Notes under the pieces: generated by a model
Seen by the model: the letters and a program-made list of their open reading frames with translations, nothing else
What the model was told of the DNA's origin: nothing
Database searches by the model: none
Position numbers and translations under genes: made by a program
Shown here: piece by piece, positions 39,359-49,119 of the stretch
How the letters are laid out: every line of letters begins with the position of its first letter
Numbering within the stretch: position 1 is the first letter of the stretch
Assembly (NCBI RefSeq): GCF_002934665.1
Contig: NZ_NIRS01000002.1
Location: 62,001 to 126,000, forward strand
Length of the DNA stretch: 64,000 bases
Reading direction: 5' to 3'
Origin: Pseudomonas laurylsulfatiphila
Lineage (GTDB): Bacteria; Pseudomonadota; Gammaproteobacteria; Pseudomonadales; Pseudomonadaceae

Positions 39359-39895
39359 GTGCAACGGATTGTTATTCTGGGCAATGCCGGCAGCGGCAAA
39401 TCCACCCTCGCCCGCGCCCTCGGCAAGCGTCTGGGCCTGCCCGTGGTGCACCTCGATACCTTGTTCTGGGAGCCCGGCTGGGTCGAACCCGACGCGGAAC
39501 AGTTCCGCACGCGGGTTAGCGCAGCAATCGCAGCGGATAGCTGGATTTGTGAAGGCAACTATGCCCGGCGCACCTTCGACCTGCGCCTGCCCCGGGCCGA
39601 CCTGATCATCTGGCTCGATACGCCGCGACTCACCTGCTTCGCCCGGGTGATCCTGCGCAGCCTCATGAACCGTCCTCGCCCTGACCTTGCAGCCGGCTGC
39701 GCAGAGAAGCTCGACCGGGCGTTCCTGACGTTCCTTGAGTTCGTGTGGAATTTTGATCGAGGCTACCGCCCGGGTATCGAAGCGGTGCGCCTGGCCATGG
39801 GCCCGCGGATTCCCGTGGTGCATTTGCGCAATAGCCAGCAGATTGCCGCCTTTCTCCATGGCTTGCCCGCAATGCCTGGAACCTGCCTTGAATAG
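39359..39895 (+). CDS. P-loop nucleotide kinase-like protein (FlaR/topology-modulation type)
   Basis: 178 residues from a GTG at 39359, with AGGA eight bases upstream; the open frame extends back to 39209 but only through REPIN sequence. RIVILGNAGSGKSTLARALGKRLGLPVVHLDTLFWEPGWV is the Walker A region and early signature of this adenylate-kinase-like family, and WICEGNYARRTFDLRLPRADLIIWLD follows. It is a cytoplasmic putative nucleoside/shikimate-type kinase; the substrate is not known. No partner gene. Confidence 0.83.
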   Translation: MQRIVILGNAGSGKSTLARALGKRLGLPVVHLDTLFWEPGWVEPDAEQFRTRVSAAIAADSWICEGNYARRTFDLRLPRADLIIWLDTPRLTCFARVILRSLMNRPRPDLAAGCAEKLDRAFLTFLEFVWNFDRGYRPGIEAVRLAMGPRIPVVHLRNSQQIAAFLHGLPAMPGTCLE

Positions 39896-40154
39896 AGGGG
39901 CGACGACATCCGTCACCCGAGGTCATGCCTCGCGCCCCGAAACCGACTCAATTCGACGTCACGCATGATTCCACAGCGACATCGTGGACTTGTCATGAAA
40001 TGAAAAGAAATTGTCGTCGAATGAATCTCCGTCAACCTCCCCCCTCCATAAATTCCTCTTCGGGCCCGCACGCGTTGAATCCCGTGATCTGACGACGGGC
40101 CCGTTCTGGTTTACAGGCTCAACATCATAATAATAATCCGAGGGGCCGCATCGT

Positions 40155-41720
40155 ATGCGCGTGAATTTACCCGTAACCGAGCATGAAAGAGTATTTCCCG
40201 CCGAACAACGATTGATCTCCACGACCGATCTCGATAGCCGGATCACCTACTGCAATGAGGCCTTTGTTGCCATCAGCGGTTTCACCTACGACGAGTTGGT
40301 GGGCCAGCCCCATAACCTGGTTCGACACCCCGACATGCCTCCCGGGGTGTTCATTCACATGTGGCACACCATCAAGCAAGGCAAACCCTGGATGGGTATT
40401 GTGAAAAACCGCGCGAAAAATGGTGATTTCTATTGGGTCAGTGCCTACGTCACGCCCATTCATGAAAACGGACGCCTGAGTGGTTACGAGTCTGTTCGTT
40501 CACTGCCCAGCCGCGACCAGGTTCGTCGGGCAGCAGCACTCTATGCACGGATGCGGGCCGGCAAGCCCATCGTTTCGCTGAGCACGCGGATTTCCCGGCC
40601 GCTGCAACACGGCTGGCCGTTGCTGATCACTGGCGCAGTTTCATTGCTCGCCGAGCAGTGGCTGCCCAATGCGGCGGCACAGGGGCTGTTGGTGGCGAGC
40701 CTGTGTATGGCCTGGTACCTGATCGACTCCCGGCATCGCAGAGCTATCGAGCGTACCCTGGCCGAGCATCCGAAAGCCTTTTCCGATCCATTGGTCGCGC
40801 TCACCTACAGCGACAACCATGGTCCCCAGGGTCGTCTGGACATGGCCATGGTCAGTGAGGAAGCGCGCTTGCAGACCGCCCTGAGCCGACTTGTCGATGC
40901 CGGGGTCAATGTCAAGGCCAAGGCCGCGCAGTCATCCGAACTCTCCGGTTCGCAGGCGCAGTCGCTGGATCGTCAGCGCAGTGAAACCGATCAGTCAGCC
41001 GCCGCCATCTCACAGATGGCCGCCACCATCCAGGAAGTCACCCAGAACGTCATCAGCACCGCGCATGCCGCATCGGAGGCTGACCAGTTGACGCGTGAGG
41101 GCAGTGAGCTGGCCCGGCAAAGCCTGAGCGCCATGGAAACCATGCATGAGGCGGTCAACGAGATCGGTAAGGCGGTCAACGCACTGGCCAGTGAAACGCA
41201 ATCGATCGGCAGTGTCGTGGATGTCATCACGTCGATTGCCGAACAGACCAACCTGCTGGCGCTCAATGCGGCGATCGAGGCGGCCCGGGCCGGTGAGCAA
41301 GGTCGCGGTTTTGCCGTGGTTGCCGATGAAGTGCGTTCCCTGGCACAACGCACTCGCACCTCCACCGAACAGATCCACGGCATCATTGCTTCGCTGTACG
41401 ACGGTGCCGATCGCGCAGTGTCAACGGCCAGCCGTGGCGAGCAGATTTCCCGCGAAAGCATGCAGCGTGTCGAGGCGGTGCAGTCGGCGCTGATCGGCAT
41501 CAGTCAGGCGGTCACCCGGATTACCGGGATGAGCCAGCAGATGGCCTCGGCGTCTGAAGAGCAAAGTCATGTGGCTGAAGACATCAATCAGCAGATCACG
41601 CGTATTGCCCAACTCTGTGATCACAGCGCCGGGCAGGCCAAACAAGGCGCCGCGATCAGCCAGGATCTTGAAGTCATGGCCGACTACCTGCACAGCCTGG
41701 CCGAGCGTTTTAACCGTTAG
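40155..41720 (+). CDS. Aer-like PAS methyl-accepting chemotaxis protein
   Basis: 521 residues. An N-terminal PAS domain (about 15-120; [37 protein letters not shown]) resembles the FAD-binding sensor of Aer. One or two hydrophobic helices lie near 155-190, with no periplasmic sensor. The C-terminus is a full signalling domain with the hairpin tip [38 protein letters not shown]. It is a predicted aerotaxis or energy-taxis receptor. GAGGGG precedes the ATG. It is not beside other che genes. Confidence 0.9.
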   Translation: MRVNLPVTEHERVFPAEQRLISTTDLDSRITYCNEAFVAISGFTYDELVGQPHNLVRHPDMPPGVFIHMWHTIKQGKPWMGIVKNRAKNGDFYWVSAYVTPIHENGRLSGYESVRSLPSRDQVRRAAALYARMRAGKPIVSLSTRISRPLQHGWPLLITGAVSLLAEQWLPNAAAQGLLVASLCMAWYLIDSRHRRAIERTLAEHPKAFSDPLVALTYSDNHGPQGRLDMAMVSEEARLQTALSRLVDAGVNVKAKAAQSSELSGSQAQSLDRQRSETDQSAAAISQMAATIQEVTQNVISTAHAASEADQLTREGSELARQSLSAMETMHEAVNEIGKAVNALASETQSIGSVVDVITSIAEQTNLLALNAAIEAARAGEQGRGFAVVADEVRSLAQRTRTSTEQIHGIIASLYDGADRAVSTASRGEQISRESMQRVEAVQSALIGISQAVTRITGMSQQMASASEEQSHVAEDINQQITRIAQLCDHSAGQAKQGAAISQDLEVMADYLHSLAERFNR

Positions 41721-41757
41721 CACCTGCAAGGATCGGTCAACCCCGTTTGGATTCACA

Positions 41758-41806
41758 CGCTACGCTACTGCCTGAAGCTTTCCTGCCATCAGGCATTAAC
41801 GTAGCG
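41758..41806 (+). terminator. nested hairpin between MCP and aspT
   Basis: Outer arms CGCTACG (41758-41764) and CGTAGCG (41800-41806) enclose inner arms TGCCTGA (41769-41775) and TCAGGCA (41789-41795). It lies 37 bases after the receptor stop and is followed by AAAATGGGGG, so it may act as a terminator or as part of the aspT leader. Confidence 0.45.
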
Positions 41807-41825
41807 AAAATGGGGGAATCAATCC

Positions 41826-43526
41826 GTGCAGGCACTCTTCGCGTTTCTCAATGCCAACCCCTACATGTTGCTGTTCCTGGTGGTGAGCCTGGCGGTGCTG
41901 ATCGGCCGCTTCACCATTAAGGGTTATGGGTTGGGTACAGTCGGAGGCGCCATCGTGGTCGGCTGTGGCGTAGCCATCGCCGCCTCCCTCTATGGCATCA
42001 CGTTCAAGCTCGACACGTTCACCATGAACCTCTTCTACTACCTGTTCATGTACGGGGTCGGGTTGCGCGTCGGTCCTTCCTTCCTCAATAGCCTGAAGGA
42101 TGACGGGCTGAAGTTCACTGTCCTTGCGGTCATTTGCAGTGTGGTCAGTCTGGCCGTGGTGGTCCTGGGTACGCGTCTTTTCAATTTGCCGACTGGCGCG
42201 GCGGGCGGAATCCTCGCCGGGGCCACGACCATGTCATCCGCCATCGGCTCGGCGGAACAGGCGGTTGCCTCGGGTGCCGTGCACCTCGCACCGGGCGACA
42301 CGGTCGAGGGGGTGTCGGCGATGATTACCCTGTCCTATGGCATTACCTACATCTGGGGCACCATCGGCATCGTACTGATGTGCAAATACATGCCGCGCTG
42401 GTGGGGTGTCGATGCGAAAGCGGCAGCCCGTGCCTATGAGGAACAGCATGGGATGCATGATCTCGAGGACGATGGCCTGACCGCAGACAAGGCCTTTGGC
42501 TTGCGCGCCTACCGCCTGGAAAACCCCACGACTGCCGGCCTCACCATCCGCGAATTTCTCGCTCGATACCCGGAATACCGCATCGTCAATGTGCACCGCG
42601 ACGATGAATCGACAGGCGCCGATCCCGGCATCCAGCTGCAGTTGGGCGATGTGATTACCCTAGGCAGTACACGCAAGGGGCTGACGGCCAACATCGGCCT
42701 GATCGGCCCGGAGGTCGATGACGCCAGGGCACTCGCCGTACCCCTGGACCACGCGGAGATCCTGGTGACCGAGAAAGCCGTCATCGGCAAGAAGCTCAAG
42801 GAGTTCCGAGCGCTGGACCTGGCCGGGCAGCTTCAGTTGACTCGCATCCAGCGCGGCGGTGTACCGCTACCCGTCGGCCCGGAGACTTCGTTGCAACGTC
42901 GCGACGTGCTTTTCGTCACCGGCCTGTCCGGCGCCGTGCAACGCGCGGGCGAGTTGTTTGGCGTCATCGCCCGTCCCAGCAGCATGACCGATTTGTTGAC
43001 ACTGTTTGCCGGAATGACCCTGGGGCTGCTGATCGGCCTTATCCAGTTCCCCGCCTTTGGCGCTTCTGTGGGCCTCGGTAGCGCCGGCGGCCTGATGGTG
43101 TCAGGCATCATCGTCTCGTCACTGTCCTCGCGCCTGCGCTTCTTCGGCAATACGCCGAACGCCGCGCGCAACATCCTTGAGGACATGGGCCTGCTGGTGT
43201 TCGTTGCCATTGTCGGGATCAATGCCGGCGCCACCCTGCTCGCGCAATTGACGGGGACGCTCGCCGTGCAGATCTTCCTGGTAGGCTTCGTCGGCTGCAT
43301 GCTGCCGCCGTTCGCCGTCTGGGTGGTCGGCTATCACGTGATGAAGATCAACCCGGCCGTATTGATGGGCGGCATGGCCGGCGCCCGCAGTCATTCCGGA
43401 CCGTGCCTGGAAGCCGCGGCGGAGATCGGCAGCAACGTGCCCTGGGTTGGTTTTCCGGTAGCCTTTGCAGTCTCGGGAATCCTGCTGACAGTCCTCGGCT
43501 ACTTCGCCATGGTCTTCGCCAATTGA
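41826..43526 (+). CDS. aspT: AspT/YidE-family aspartate:alanine antiporter
   Basis: 566 residues, GTG start. Two membrane halves, each with a conserved block (GVGLRVGPSFLNSLKDDGLKF; GINAGATLLAQLTGT), flank two TrkA_C-type soluble domains (about 200-370, for example LGDVITLGS and RRDVLFVTG). The region near the end (GGMAGARSHSGPCLEAAAEIGSNVPWVGFPVAFAVSGILLT) is characteristic. The family exchanges aspartate for alanine, usually next to an aspartate beta-decarboxylase, which is missing here, so the exchanged ligands are not certain. Confidence 0.87.
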   Translation: MQALFAFLNANPYMLLFLVVSLAVLIGRFTIKGYGLGTVGGAIVVGCGVAIAASLYGITFKLDTFTMNLFYYLFMYGVGLRVGPSFLNSLKDDGLKFTVLAVICSVVSLAVVVLGTRLFNLPTGAAGGILAGATTMSSAIGSAEQAVASGAVHLAPGDTVEGVSAMITLSYGITYIWGTIGIVLMCKYMPRWWGVDAKAAARAYEEQHGMHDLEDDGLTADKAFGLRAYRLENPTTAGLTIREFLARYPEYRIVNVHRDDESTGADPGIQLQLGDVITLGSTRKGLTANIGLIGPEVDDARALAVPLDHAEILVTEKAVIGKKLKEFRALDLAGQLQLTRIQRGGVPLPVGPETSLQRRDVLFVTGLSGAVQRAGELFGVIARPSSMTDLLTLFAGMTLGLLIGLIQFPAFGASVGLGSAGGLMVSGIIVSSLSSRLRFFGNTPNAARNILEDMGLLVFVAIVGINAGATLLAQLTGTLAVQIFLVGFVGCMLPPFAVWVVGYHVMKINPAVLMGGMAGARSHSGPCLEAAAEIGSNVPWVGFPVAFAVSGILLTVLGYFAMVFAN

Positions 43527-43572
43527 TGCTGACCATTAATCCGATGCCGCCTGCAGGCGTGATGCCGCTCAC

Positions 43573-43672
43573 TGTAGGAGCGAGCTTGCTCGCGATGGAC
43601 TCAAAGACGCTGCGTTTAGCCAGTAAACACGCGTTTTCGTTAACGACCATCGCGAGCAAGCTCGCTCCTACA
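43573..43672. repeat. single REPIN between convergent genes
   Basis: Two perfect 26-base inverted arms, 43573-43598 and 43647-43672, flank a 48-base core that resembles the cores at 38.9 and 51.5 kb (it shares CGTTAACGA). It fills the gap between aspT and the convergent binding-protein gene and could serve as a transcriptional punctuation mark. Confidence 0.85.
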
Positions 43673-43679
43673 AAACCCA

Positions 43680-44585
43680 TCAGGGCAATGCATACACCCT
43701 GAACAGTCTCTTCACGGTAAGGTTGCTCCCGCCCAGATACTGGTCGTAGGCCTTCTCCACAAAGCCCGAGTAATAGGCTTCACTCAGGGCCGTATCGACC
43801 AGCAAGCGGAAGTCTTCGTCGTTGCGATCGACCATCATCGCTACCGGCGAGTACTCGAAAATGCGGTCCAGGATCATCAGGTTCTGCGCCGCACCTCCCT
43901 TGGCGACTTCATTTCGCAGCAGCATGCGTTCGGAGAAGAAGGCATCGGCCTTGCCCTCGGCGACCAGTTTGACGCCCTCGTCATTGTTGGCCACGGTCAC
44001 CAGCGAGGCGATCACGTTGAGCAGGCGCATGCGTTCGCGAATCCAGTCTTCGGTCACCCCGCCCTCGAGGGTCGCGTAGGTCTGGTTGGACAGGCCATTG
44101 TTGATGCTGGCACGCCAGGTCGGTCCGTTGTAGGCGACCTCGCCGTTGAGCACCTTGAGCAACGGCTCGCCAGCGTCCTTGCGCACCACGACCGAGAGAC
44201 CGGCGGTGTAGACCGGTATGGAGTAGCTGATCATCTTGCGCCGTTCCAGGGTGGGCGCGGTCGGCGTGCAGAGGATATCCACCTTGCCCTGGCTCACGGC
44301 ACTGACCTGGTCCGCAACCGTGACCGGCTGGTAGTGCACTTGCAGGTCGGGCAGGCCCAGCTCGCTCTTGAGCTTGTCGGCGACTTTCAGGCACAGGTCG
44401 ATGGCGTAACCGCTGGCCTTGTCGCCTTCCTGCTTGCTGAAGGGTGCCAGGTCCGGCAAGTAGCCCAGGGTAAAGGTGTGGCTGCTGCGTACGCGTTCAA
44501 GGGTGTTGGCGCCGGCCACCAGCGGCAGCGTCAAGAGTGCGAAGGCAAGCAGCAGTCTGGTGGTTGTGGCAAATGGTACGTTCAT
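43680..44585 (-). CDS. periplasmic amino-acid-binding protein (SBP_bac_3)
   Basis: 301 residues. Signal peptide LLLAFALLTLPLVAGA, then TLERVRSSHTFTLGYLPDLAPFSKQEGDKASGYAIDLCLKVADKL, the usual start of the family. VSQGKVDILCTPTAPTLERRK and LVAEGKADAFFSERMLL follow. No permease or ATPase gene is adjacent; it lies 42 bases downstream of potE on the same strand, so it may supply another transporter or act as a sensor. Amino-acid ligand inferred. Confidence 0.85.
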   Translation of the reverse strand: MNVPFATTTRLLLAFALLTLPLVAGANTLERVRSSHTFTLGYLPDLAPFSKQEGDKASGYAIDLCLKVADKLKSELGLPDLQVHYQPVTVADQVSAVSQGKVDILCTPTAPTLERRKMISYSIPVYTAGLSVVVRKDAGEPLLKVLNGEVAYNGPTWRASINNGLSNQTYATLEGGVTEDWIRERMRLLNVIASLVTVANNDEGVKLVAEGKADAFFSERMLLRNEVAKGGAAQNLMILDRIFEYSPVAMMVDRNDEDFRLLVDTALSEAYYSGFVEKAYDQYLGGSNLTVKRLFRVYALP

Positions 44586-44627
44586 GTCCGGTTTCCCCGT
44601 ATGCAGATGTCTGTGCAGTCCTGATGG

Positions 44628-45974
44628 CTACGCCTGAGGGTTTGCAGGCCTGGCCTGGCTGGCCGCTGGCACTTCGGTGAAGCGCTTGGCGAGGAATCCG
44701 TAGAGCAGGTAGCCGACAGCGAGTACCAGGGTGCCGCCCATCACTGCGTCCTTGCCGCAGGCATACAGGGCGTACAGGGAGTACGTGACGGCAATCAGCA
44801 AGACCACCACGTTACGCGTGCGAATCGCTGATGAGACCCCGGCCTTGTGCATGATCACCAGCAGGCCGGTCAACGCAGTGATGTAGGGGATCAGGTTGGT
44901 GACCGCCGCCAGGCTGACCAGCTTGCTGAACTGCGCGGCGGCGTCGGGCGAGATGGTCGACAGGGCCATGAGGGTTTGCAACACGCCACAGACGATCATG
45001 CCGACGACAGGCGCATTCATCGAGTTGACCTTGCTGAACAGCTTGAGGAACAGGTTCTGGTCAGCCGTCATCTTCGCCGTTTGCGCCAGGGTGAATTGCC
45101 AGCCCAACAGCGAGCCGACGCAGGCCATGACCGCCAGGGCCATGACGATATTGCCCACCATCGGACTGAATATCGTGGCGTAGACCAGCGCGAAAGGCGC
45201 CGAGGACTTGGCCAGTTCGGCGTTGGGAATGATGCCCTGGATGACGGTGGTCGACAGCACATAGACCACGGCGGCACCGAGGGTGCCGAACAGGCAGGCC
45301 AGCGGCACGTTGCGCTTGGGGTTTTCCACGGCATCGGTGGCCTGGGCCGCCGACTCCATGCCCAGGAAGGCCCACAGGGTCAGGGGGATGGCTTTGCTGA
45401 TGGCTTCTGAAATCGGCAGGCTGTTGGGGTTCCAGGCGGCGGCCAGCACATCGGGCTTGAACCAGAACCAGCCGATGATGCTCAGGCCCGCGACCGGAAT
45501 GATCACGCCCCACACCGTGAACGCGCCGATCTTGCCGGTGATGCCCGGGCCACCGAAATTGGCGAAGGTGGTCAGCCAGATCAACGAGATCGTGCCGATG
45601 CACAGTGGAATGGCCCCCGTGCCCAGCCAGGGCACGAAGGCCGTCATGTAGCCCACCGCGGAAATGGCCACGGCCACGTTGGCGATGGCCAGGGACAGGA
45701 AGTACAGATAGGAGCAGAGGAAAAACCCCGACTTCGCATGGGCTTCTTCGGTGTAGGCGGACAAGCCGCCGGAACGCGAACAGAAGACTCCGCATTGGGC
45801 AAAGCAGTAAGCAATGGCCATCGAACCGATCGCCGTGAAGATCCATGACAGCAGCGAGACCGCACCCAGTTGAGCCATGTTGGTGGGCAACATGATGATG
45901 CCCGAGCCCATCATGTTGACCGTTACCAGCGTCGTGAGCCCCATCAGGCTCATTTTCTTGCTTGAATCAGCCAT
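44628..45974 (-). CDS. potE: PotE-type putrescine:ornithine antiporter
   Basis: 448 residues with twelve predicted helices. TVNMMGSGIIMLPTNMAQLGAVSLLSW, AIANVAVAISAVGY, ANFGGPGITGKIGAFTVWGVIIPV, TLWAFLGMESAAQATDAVENPKRNVPLA and GSLLGWQFTLAQ closely follow the E. coli PotE pattern, including the conserved Glu of helix 6. It exchanges putrescine with ornithine or imports putrescine. AAGGAG precedes the ATG. The usual partner, ornithine decarboxylase, is not in the window. Confidence 0.88.
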   Translation of the reverse strand: MADSSKKMSLMGLTTLVTVNMMGSGIIMLPTNMAQLGAVSLLSWIFTAIGSMAIAYCFAQCGVFCSRSGGLSAYTEEAHAKSGFFLCSYLYFLSLAIANVAVAISAVGYMTAFVPWLGTGAIPLCIGTISLIWLTTFANFGGPGITGKIGAFTVWGVIIPVAGLSIIGWFWFKPDVLAAAWNPNSLPISEAISKAIPLTLWAFLGMESAAQATDAVENPKRNVPLACLFGTLGAAVVYVLSTTVIQGIIPNAELAKSSAPFALVYATIFSPMVGNIVMALAVMACVGSLLGWQFTLAQTAKMTADQNLFLKLFSKVNSMNAPVVGMIVCGVLQTLMALSTISPDAAAQFSKLVSLAAVTNLIPYITALTGLLVIMHKAGVSSAIRTRNVVVLLIAVTYSLYALYACGKDAVMGGTLVLAVGYLLYGFLAKRFTEVPAASQARPANPQA

Positions 45975-46298
45975 CGCAAACTCCTTGCCTTGTTCAGAGT
46001 TTTGAACCTGGGCCTGGCGACGTGCAGTACGCGGCCGGACAGGGCTAATGCTTGATCAGACCTTGAACCTGTAAACGCACCGCATTGCTGGCAGGGATTT
46101 TCAAAGCGTTCATCACCAGAATTTCTCGGTCTGTCCGACGTTGAGGTTCCTGGGACGAATATCTGTGGAGGCATCATGTCCCGGGGCCAGGAGCGATTGC
46201 CCTATTGGGTATAGTTCAAATTTACAATCTGTTACTTCTTGCTGAATGAAACACCCCATAGGTTGCGTCCAACCTGTGGGGTGCTGCTCATCCAGCCG
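45975..46298. terminator. intergenic region with the nuclease-gene terminator
   Basis: The 324 bases hold no gene. At 46252-46264 and 46271-46283 lie 13-base arms (CACCCCATAGGTT and AACCTGTGGGGTG, one mismatch) with a six-base loop; on the minus strand they are followed by TTTCATTC. This is a good terminator for the nuclease gene that ends at 46299. The rest should contain the potE promoter. Confidence 0.7.
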
Positions 46299-47171
46299 TC
46301 AGGTGCGCCCTGCGGAACCTGTAACGGGCAGGTTCCCAAGCAATTTGAGCCCGGTGCTCTTCACGAAAGTGTCGTAGTCCATCGGCTTCTGGATACGGGT
46401 TTCAGCATTGGGCAGTACGTAGGCCCAGGCACGTTTGGACGAAGCGTCGTACACCAGCTTGAACAGGCGCGTCGGCACCCAGACCTGGTTGTCGCCGATG
46501 GTCGAGTGGCCTGGATCGAAGAGTGGGCCGGTAAAGACAAACACGTTGCCATCGGCTCGCGTGGCAAACTTCCTGACATCCGACTCGACCTTGCTCCAGA
46601 TCTTGCGGTTGTTGGTCGGGTCTTGCGGCACCATGTTCGACAGCGCAAAGGATTGGGCCATTGCCTTGGGGTTCGGTGCATCGGCTGCCGGGGATTGATG
46701 GCCACGGTCCACGGCCGGATGCTGGCTGCGGTAGTCGCTCAACTCTGCACGCCCACCCTTGGGAATGCGTGGGTCCGGGTAGAACTGGTTGGTACGCTCC
46801 TCCCCTTTGGCATCCCGCAACTGGGCCGCATTCAGGCGTTCGACCACCACCAGCGGAGTCTTGCTGGTTTGCGAGTACAGCACCGCGAAATTGTCGGAAC
46901 ACAATGCCAGGGGTTTCATGGATGCAGGCACAGTGGCGGTGTTGATCGGTTTCGCTGCCGGGAACAGCTCTGCACAGCCATCGAACGAGGCCTGTTTCTG
47001 TTTGCTTGAGTAGAGGTCCAGGGCCGCGCTCTGGCTGATCGAGCCTGAGCGGGACGCTTGTTCGTGTTGCGCGGCGGGTGGCTTGAGGAGGTCCAGCAGA
47101 CTGCGGGCTTGCGCCCCGGGCGAGAGCAAAACAAGGGCCGACAGCCCAACTGCAATTTTGCGTAGGTGCAT
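46299..47171 (-). CDS. secreted DNA/RNA non-specific endonuclease (NUC1 type)
   Basis: 290 residues. Signal peptide MHLRKIAVGLSALVLLSPGAQA. The catalytic motif DRGHQSPAAD (around 154) carries the essential His of the beta-beta-alpha-metal nuclease family, followed by FALSNMVPQDPTNNRKIW, where the Asn binds the metal, and VFTGPLF. It should degrade DNA and RNA outside the cytoplasm, for nutrient use or defence. Two Cys (in DGCAELF and LALCSDN) may form a disulfide. No immunity protein is evident and a signal peptide makes one unnecessary. Confidence 0.87.
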   Translation of the reverse strand: MHLRKIAVGLSALVLLSPGAQARSLLDLLKPPAAQHEQASRSGSISQSAALDLYSSKQKQASFDGCAELFPAAKPINTATVPASMKPLALCSDNFAVLYSQTSKTPLVVVERLNAAQLRDAKGEERTNQFYPDPRIPKGGRAELSDYRSQHPAVDRGHQSPAADAPNPKAMAQSFALSNMVPQDPTNNRKIWSKVESDVRKFATRADGNVFVFTGPLFDPGHSTIGDNQVWVPTRLFKLVYDASSKRAWAYVLPNAETRIQKPMDYDTFVKSTGLKLLGNLPVTGSAGRT

Positions 47172-47501
47172 GAGTTAAATCTTCGAAAGGAATTGAGGGG
47201 TAAACGTACGGCGAGTCCCGATTCACGGAGCCGGGTGGAGGGGGGGGCTGATTATGTGGCGGCGAGCATGCTTTCACTGTCCTTGATCAAATGACCGATG
47301 CGGGGCCGGTCGGTTCGACCGCTGAGGGTCGTGCGGGGGTTATGGACCATGACAAAACCGGTTAGTGCAATGCCGCACCCGGCACTCTTGCTATTGTGAC
47401 GCCGGGGTGGATGACATATCCAGCACCCCTCGCTACCCTTTCGCATCCGGGTGCCTGACAGCGATTCAGGCCAGACCACATTCCATCCAGACGAACGAAA
47501 A
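47172..47501. promoter_or_regulatory. divergent region, nuclease / MocR regulator
   Basis: 330 bases without a convincing gene, containing promoters for the nuclease (minus) and the MocR regulator (plus). I see no strong operator palindrome. The MocR frame is open from a GTG at 47451, so the last 50 bases may be coding. Confidence 0.3.
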
Positions 47502-49007
47502 ATGAAATCCTCCGCAGGTTTGCTGTTGTCGCGTATCGAGCTGGACCGTGCCAGTTCCATCCCCTTGTACCGCCAACTCTACTTGCAGATTCGCAAACAG
47601 ATTCTCAGTGGCAGGCTTCAGGGCGGCGTGCGTCTGCCGTCCACGCGGACCCTGAGCAAGGAGCTTGAGCTGTCGCGAATCAGCATTCTCAATGCGTTCG
47701 ATCAACTGATTGCCGAAGGCTTCCTGACGTCGCGGACCGGGGCCGGGACTTACGTCGGCCATGAATGGGAAGGCCGCGGCATTGATGACGAGCACCCGCG
47801 CCAGCCGCCTCGCCTGTCCGACCTGAGCCAGTCGATGCTGTCGTTGCGCAGCGATCATTTTCGCGGCGTTTCCTATGCCGACTGGGCGACCGGCAGCCCG
47901 ACGTCGTTCCTGCCCAGTCACAGCGCCTACGATGCGTTCCCGCAATCGGTCTGGAAGCGCCTGTTGAACCGCCACCTGCACAAGCCGACCAAGGCCATGC
48001 TCGGCTATGGCGAACTGCAGGGGTTGCTGGCCCTGCGCGAGGCGATTGCCGAGTACGTCTTCGATGCCCGCGGCATTGATTGCAGTGCCGAGCAGGTGGT
48101 CATCGTGTCCGGCGCCCAGCAAGCCTTCAACCTGCTGGGTATGCTCTTGCTCAATCCACAGGACAGTTTCTGGATGGAAGATCCGGGGCATATCGCGGCG
48201 CGCATTGCGCTCCAGGCCCAGGGTGGCCAGGTCGTGCCGTTGCGTATCGACGAACAGGGGATCGATGTCCGGCAAGGCCTGGCGTTGTGTCCTGACGCCC
48301 GCCTGGTGTTTACCACGCCTTCTCGCCAGCATCCCCTGGGCGTCACCATGAGTTATGGGCGACGCCAGGAACTCATCGACTGGGCCGCGCAGAATCAAAG
48401 CTGGATCATCGAGGACGATTGCGACAGTGAGTTTCGCTACAACGGCCGCCCCTTGCCGGCACTCTATGCCATGGACCAGTGGGCCCGGGTCATCTATGCC
48501 GGGACCTTCAGCAAGGTGCTCTTCCCCTCGCTGCGACTGGGGTACGTGATACTGCCGAACGCCCTGGTCGAACCCTTCTGCACCCTGCGGGCGGTGATGG
48601 ATCGCAGCCCGCCCACCCTGCTTCAGGCCGTCACGGCGGACTTCATGCGCGAAGGCCACTTCCTCGGCCATATTCGCCGCATGCGCGCCCTGTACCAGGC
48701 TCGCCAGCAGGCGCTGGTCGAACAGCTGCAGAAACAGCTGGGGACTTTCTTCAGGATCACCCCGGTGGAAGCCGGCATGCACCTGATCGCCTGGTTACCC
48801 GCGCATCTCGACGACGACGCCCTGGCCAGGGAGCTCGGCCAGCATGGCATTCACACCTATCCCCTGAGCGACTATTGCCTGGAGCACGTCTTGCCGCCGG
48901 CGCTGCTGATCGGCTTTGCCAGCACCCCCGAGGACCAGGCCCAGGCGCGGGTCGAAGCGCTGGCCCAGGCCCTGGACAAAATGGGCTACCTACAACCGGC
49001 CACTTGA
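47502..49007 (+). CDS. MocR-type GntR/aminotransferase regulator
   Basis: 501 residues from the ATG at 47502; a GTG at 47451 is an alternative and neither has a strong ribosome site. GntR winged helix: SIPLYRQLYLQIRKQILSGRLQGGVRLPSTRTLSKELELSRISILNAFDQLIAEGFLTSRTGAGTYV. Aminotransferase-like domain: GYGELQGLLALREAIAEYV, SGAQQAFNLLG, TPSRQHPLGVTMSYGRRQEL, EDDCDSEFRY and YAGTFSKVLFPSLRLGYV, with the PLP lysine in FSK. It is a different subgroup from the regulator at 20051. It may control the TIM-barrel and MFS genes that follow. Confidence 0.9.
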   Translation: MKSSAGLLLSRIELDRASSIPLYRQLYLQIRKQILSGRLQGGVRLPSTRTLSKELELSRISILNAFDQLIAEGFLTSRTGAGTYVGHEWEGRGIDDEHPRQPPRLSDLSQSMLSLRSDHFRGVSYADWATGSPTSFLPSHSAYDAFPQSVWKRLLNRHLHKPTKAMLGYGELQGLLALREAIAEYVFDARGIDCSAEQVVIVSGAQQAFNLLGMLLLNPQDSFWMEDPGHIAARIALQAQGGQVVPLRIDEQGIDVRQGLALCPDARLVFTTPSRQHPLGVTMSYGRRQELIDWAAQNQSWIIEDDCDSEFRYNGRPLPALYAMDQWARVIYAGTFSKVLFPSLRLGYVILPNALVEPFCTLRAVMDRSPPTLLQAVTADFMREGHFLGHIRRMRALYQARQQALVEQLQKQLGTFFRITPVEAGMHLIAWLPAHLDDDALARELGQHGIHTYPLSDYCLEHVLPPALLIGFASTPEDQAQARVEALAQALDKMGYLQPAT

Positions 49008-49119
49008 CGCCGGGCAAGTGGTCTTATGATTTAACTGATAATGGATCTATCGAGAGTTCCTGACTGGCGCGATAAAGGCTGCGCCGGTAGACCCGGTGTC
49101 TGAACCAGGAACGACTCGA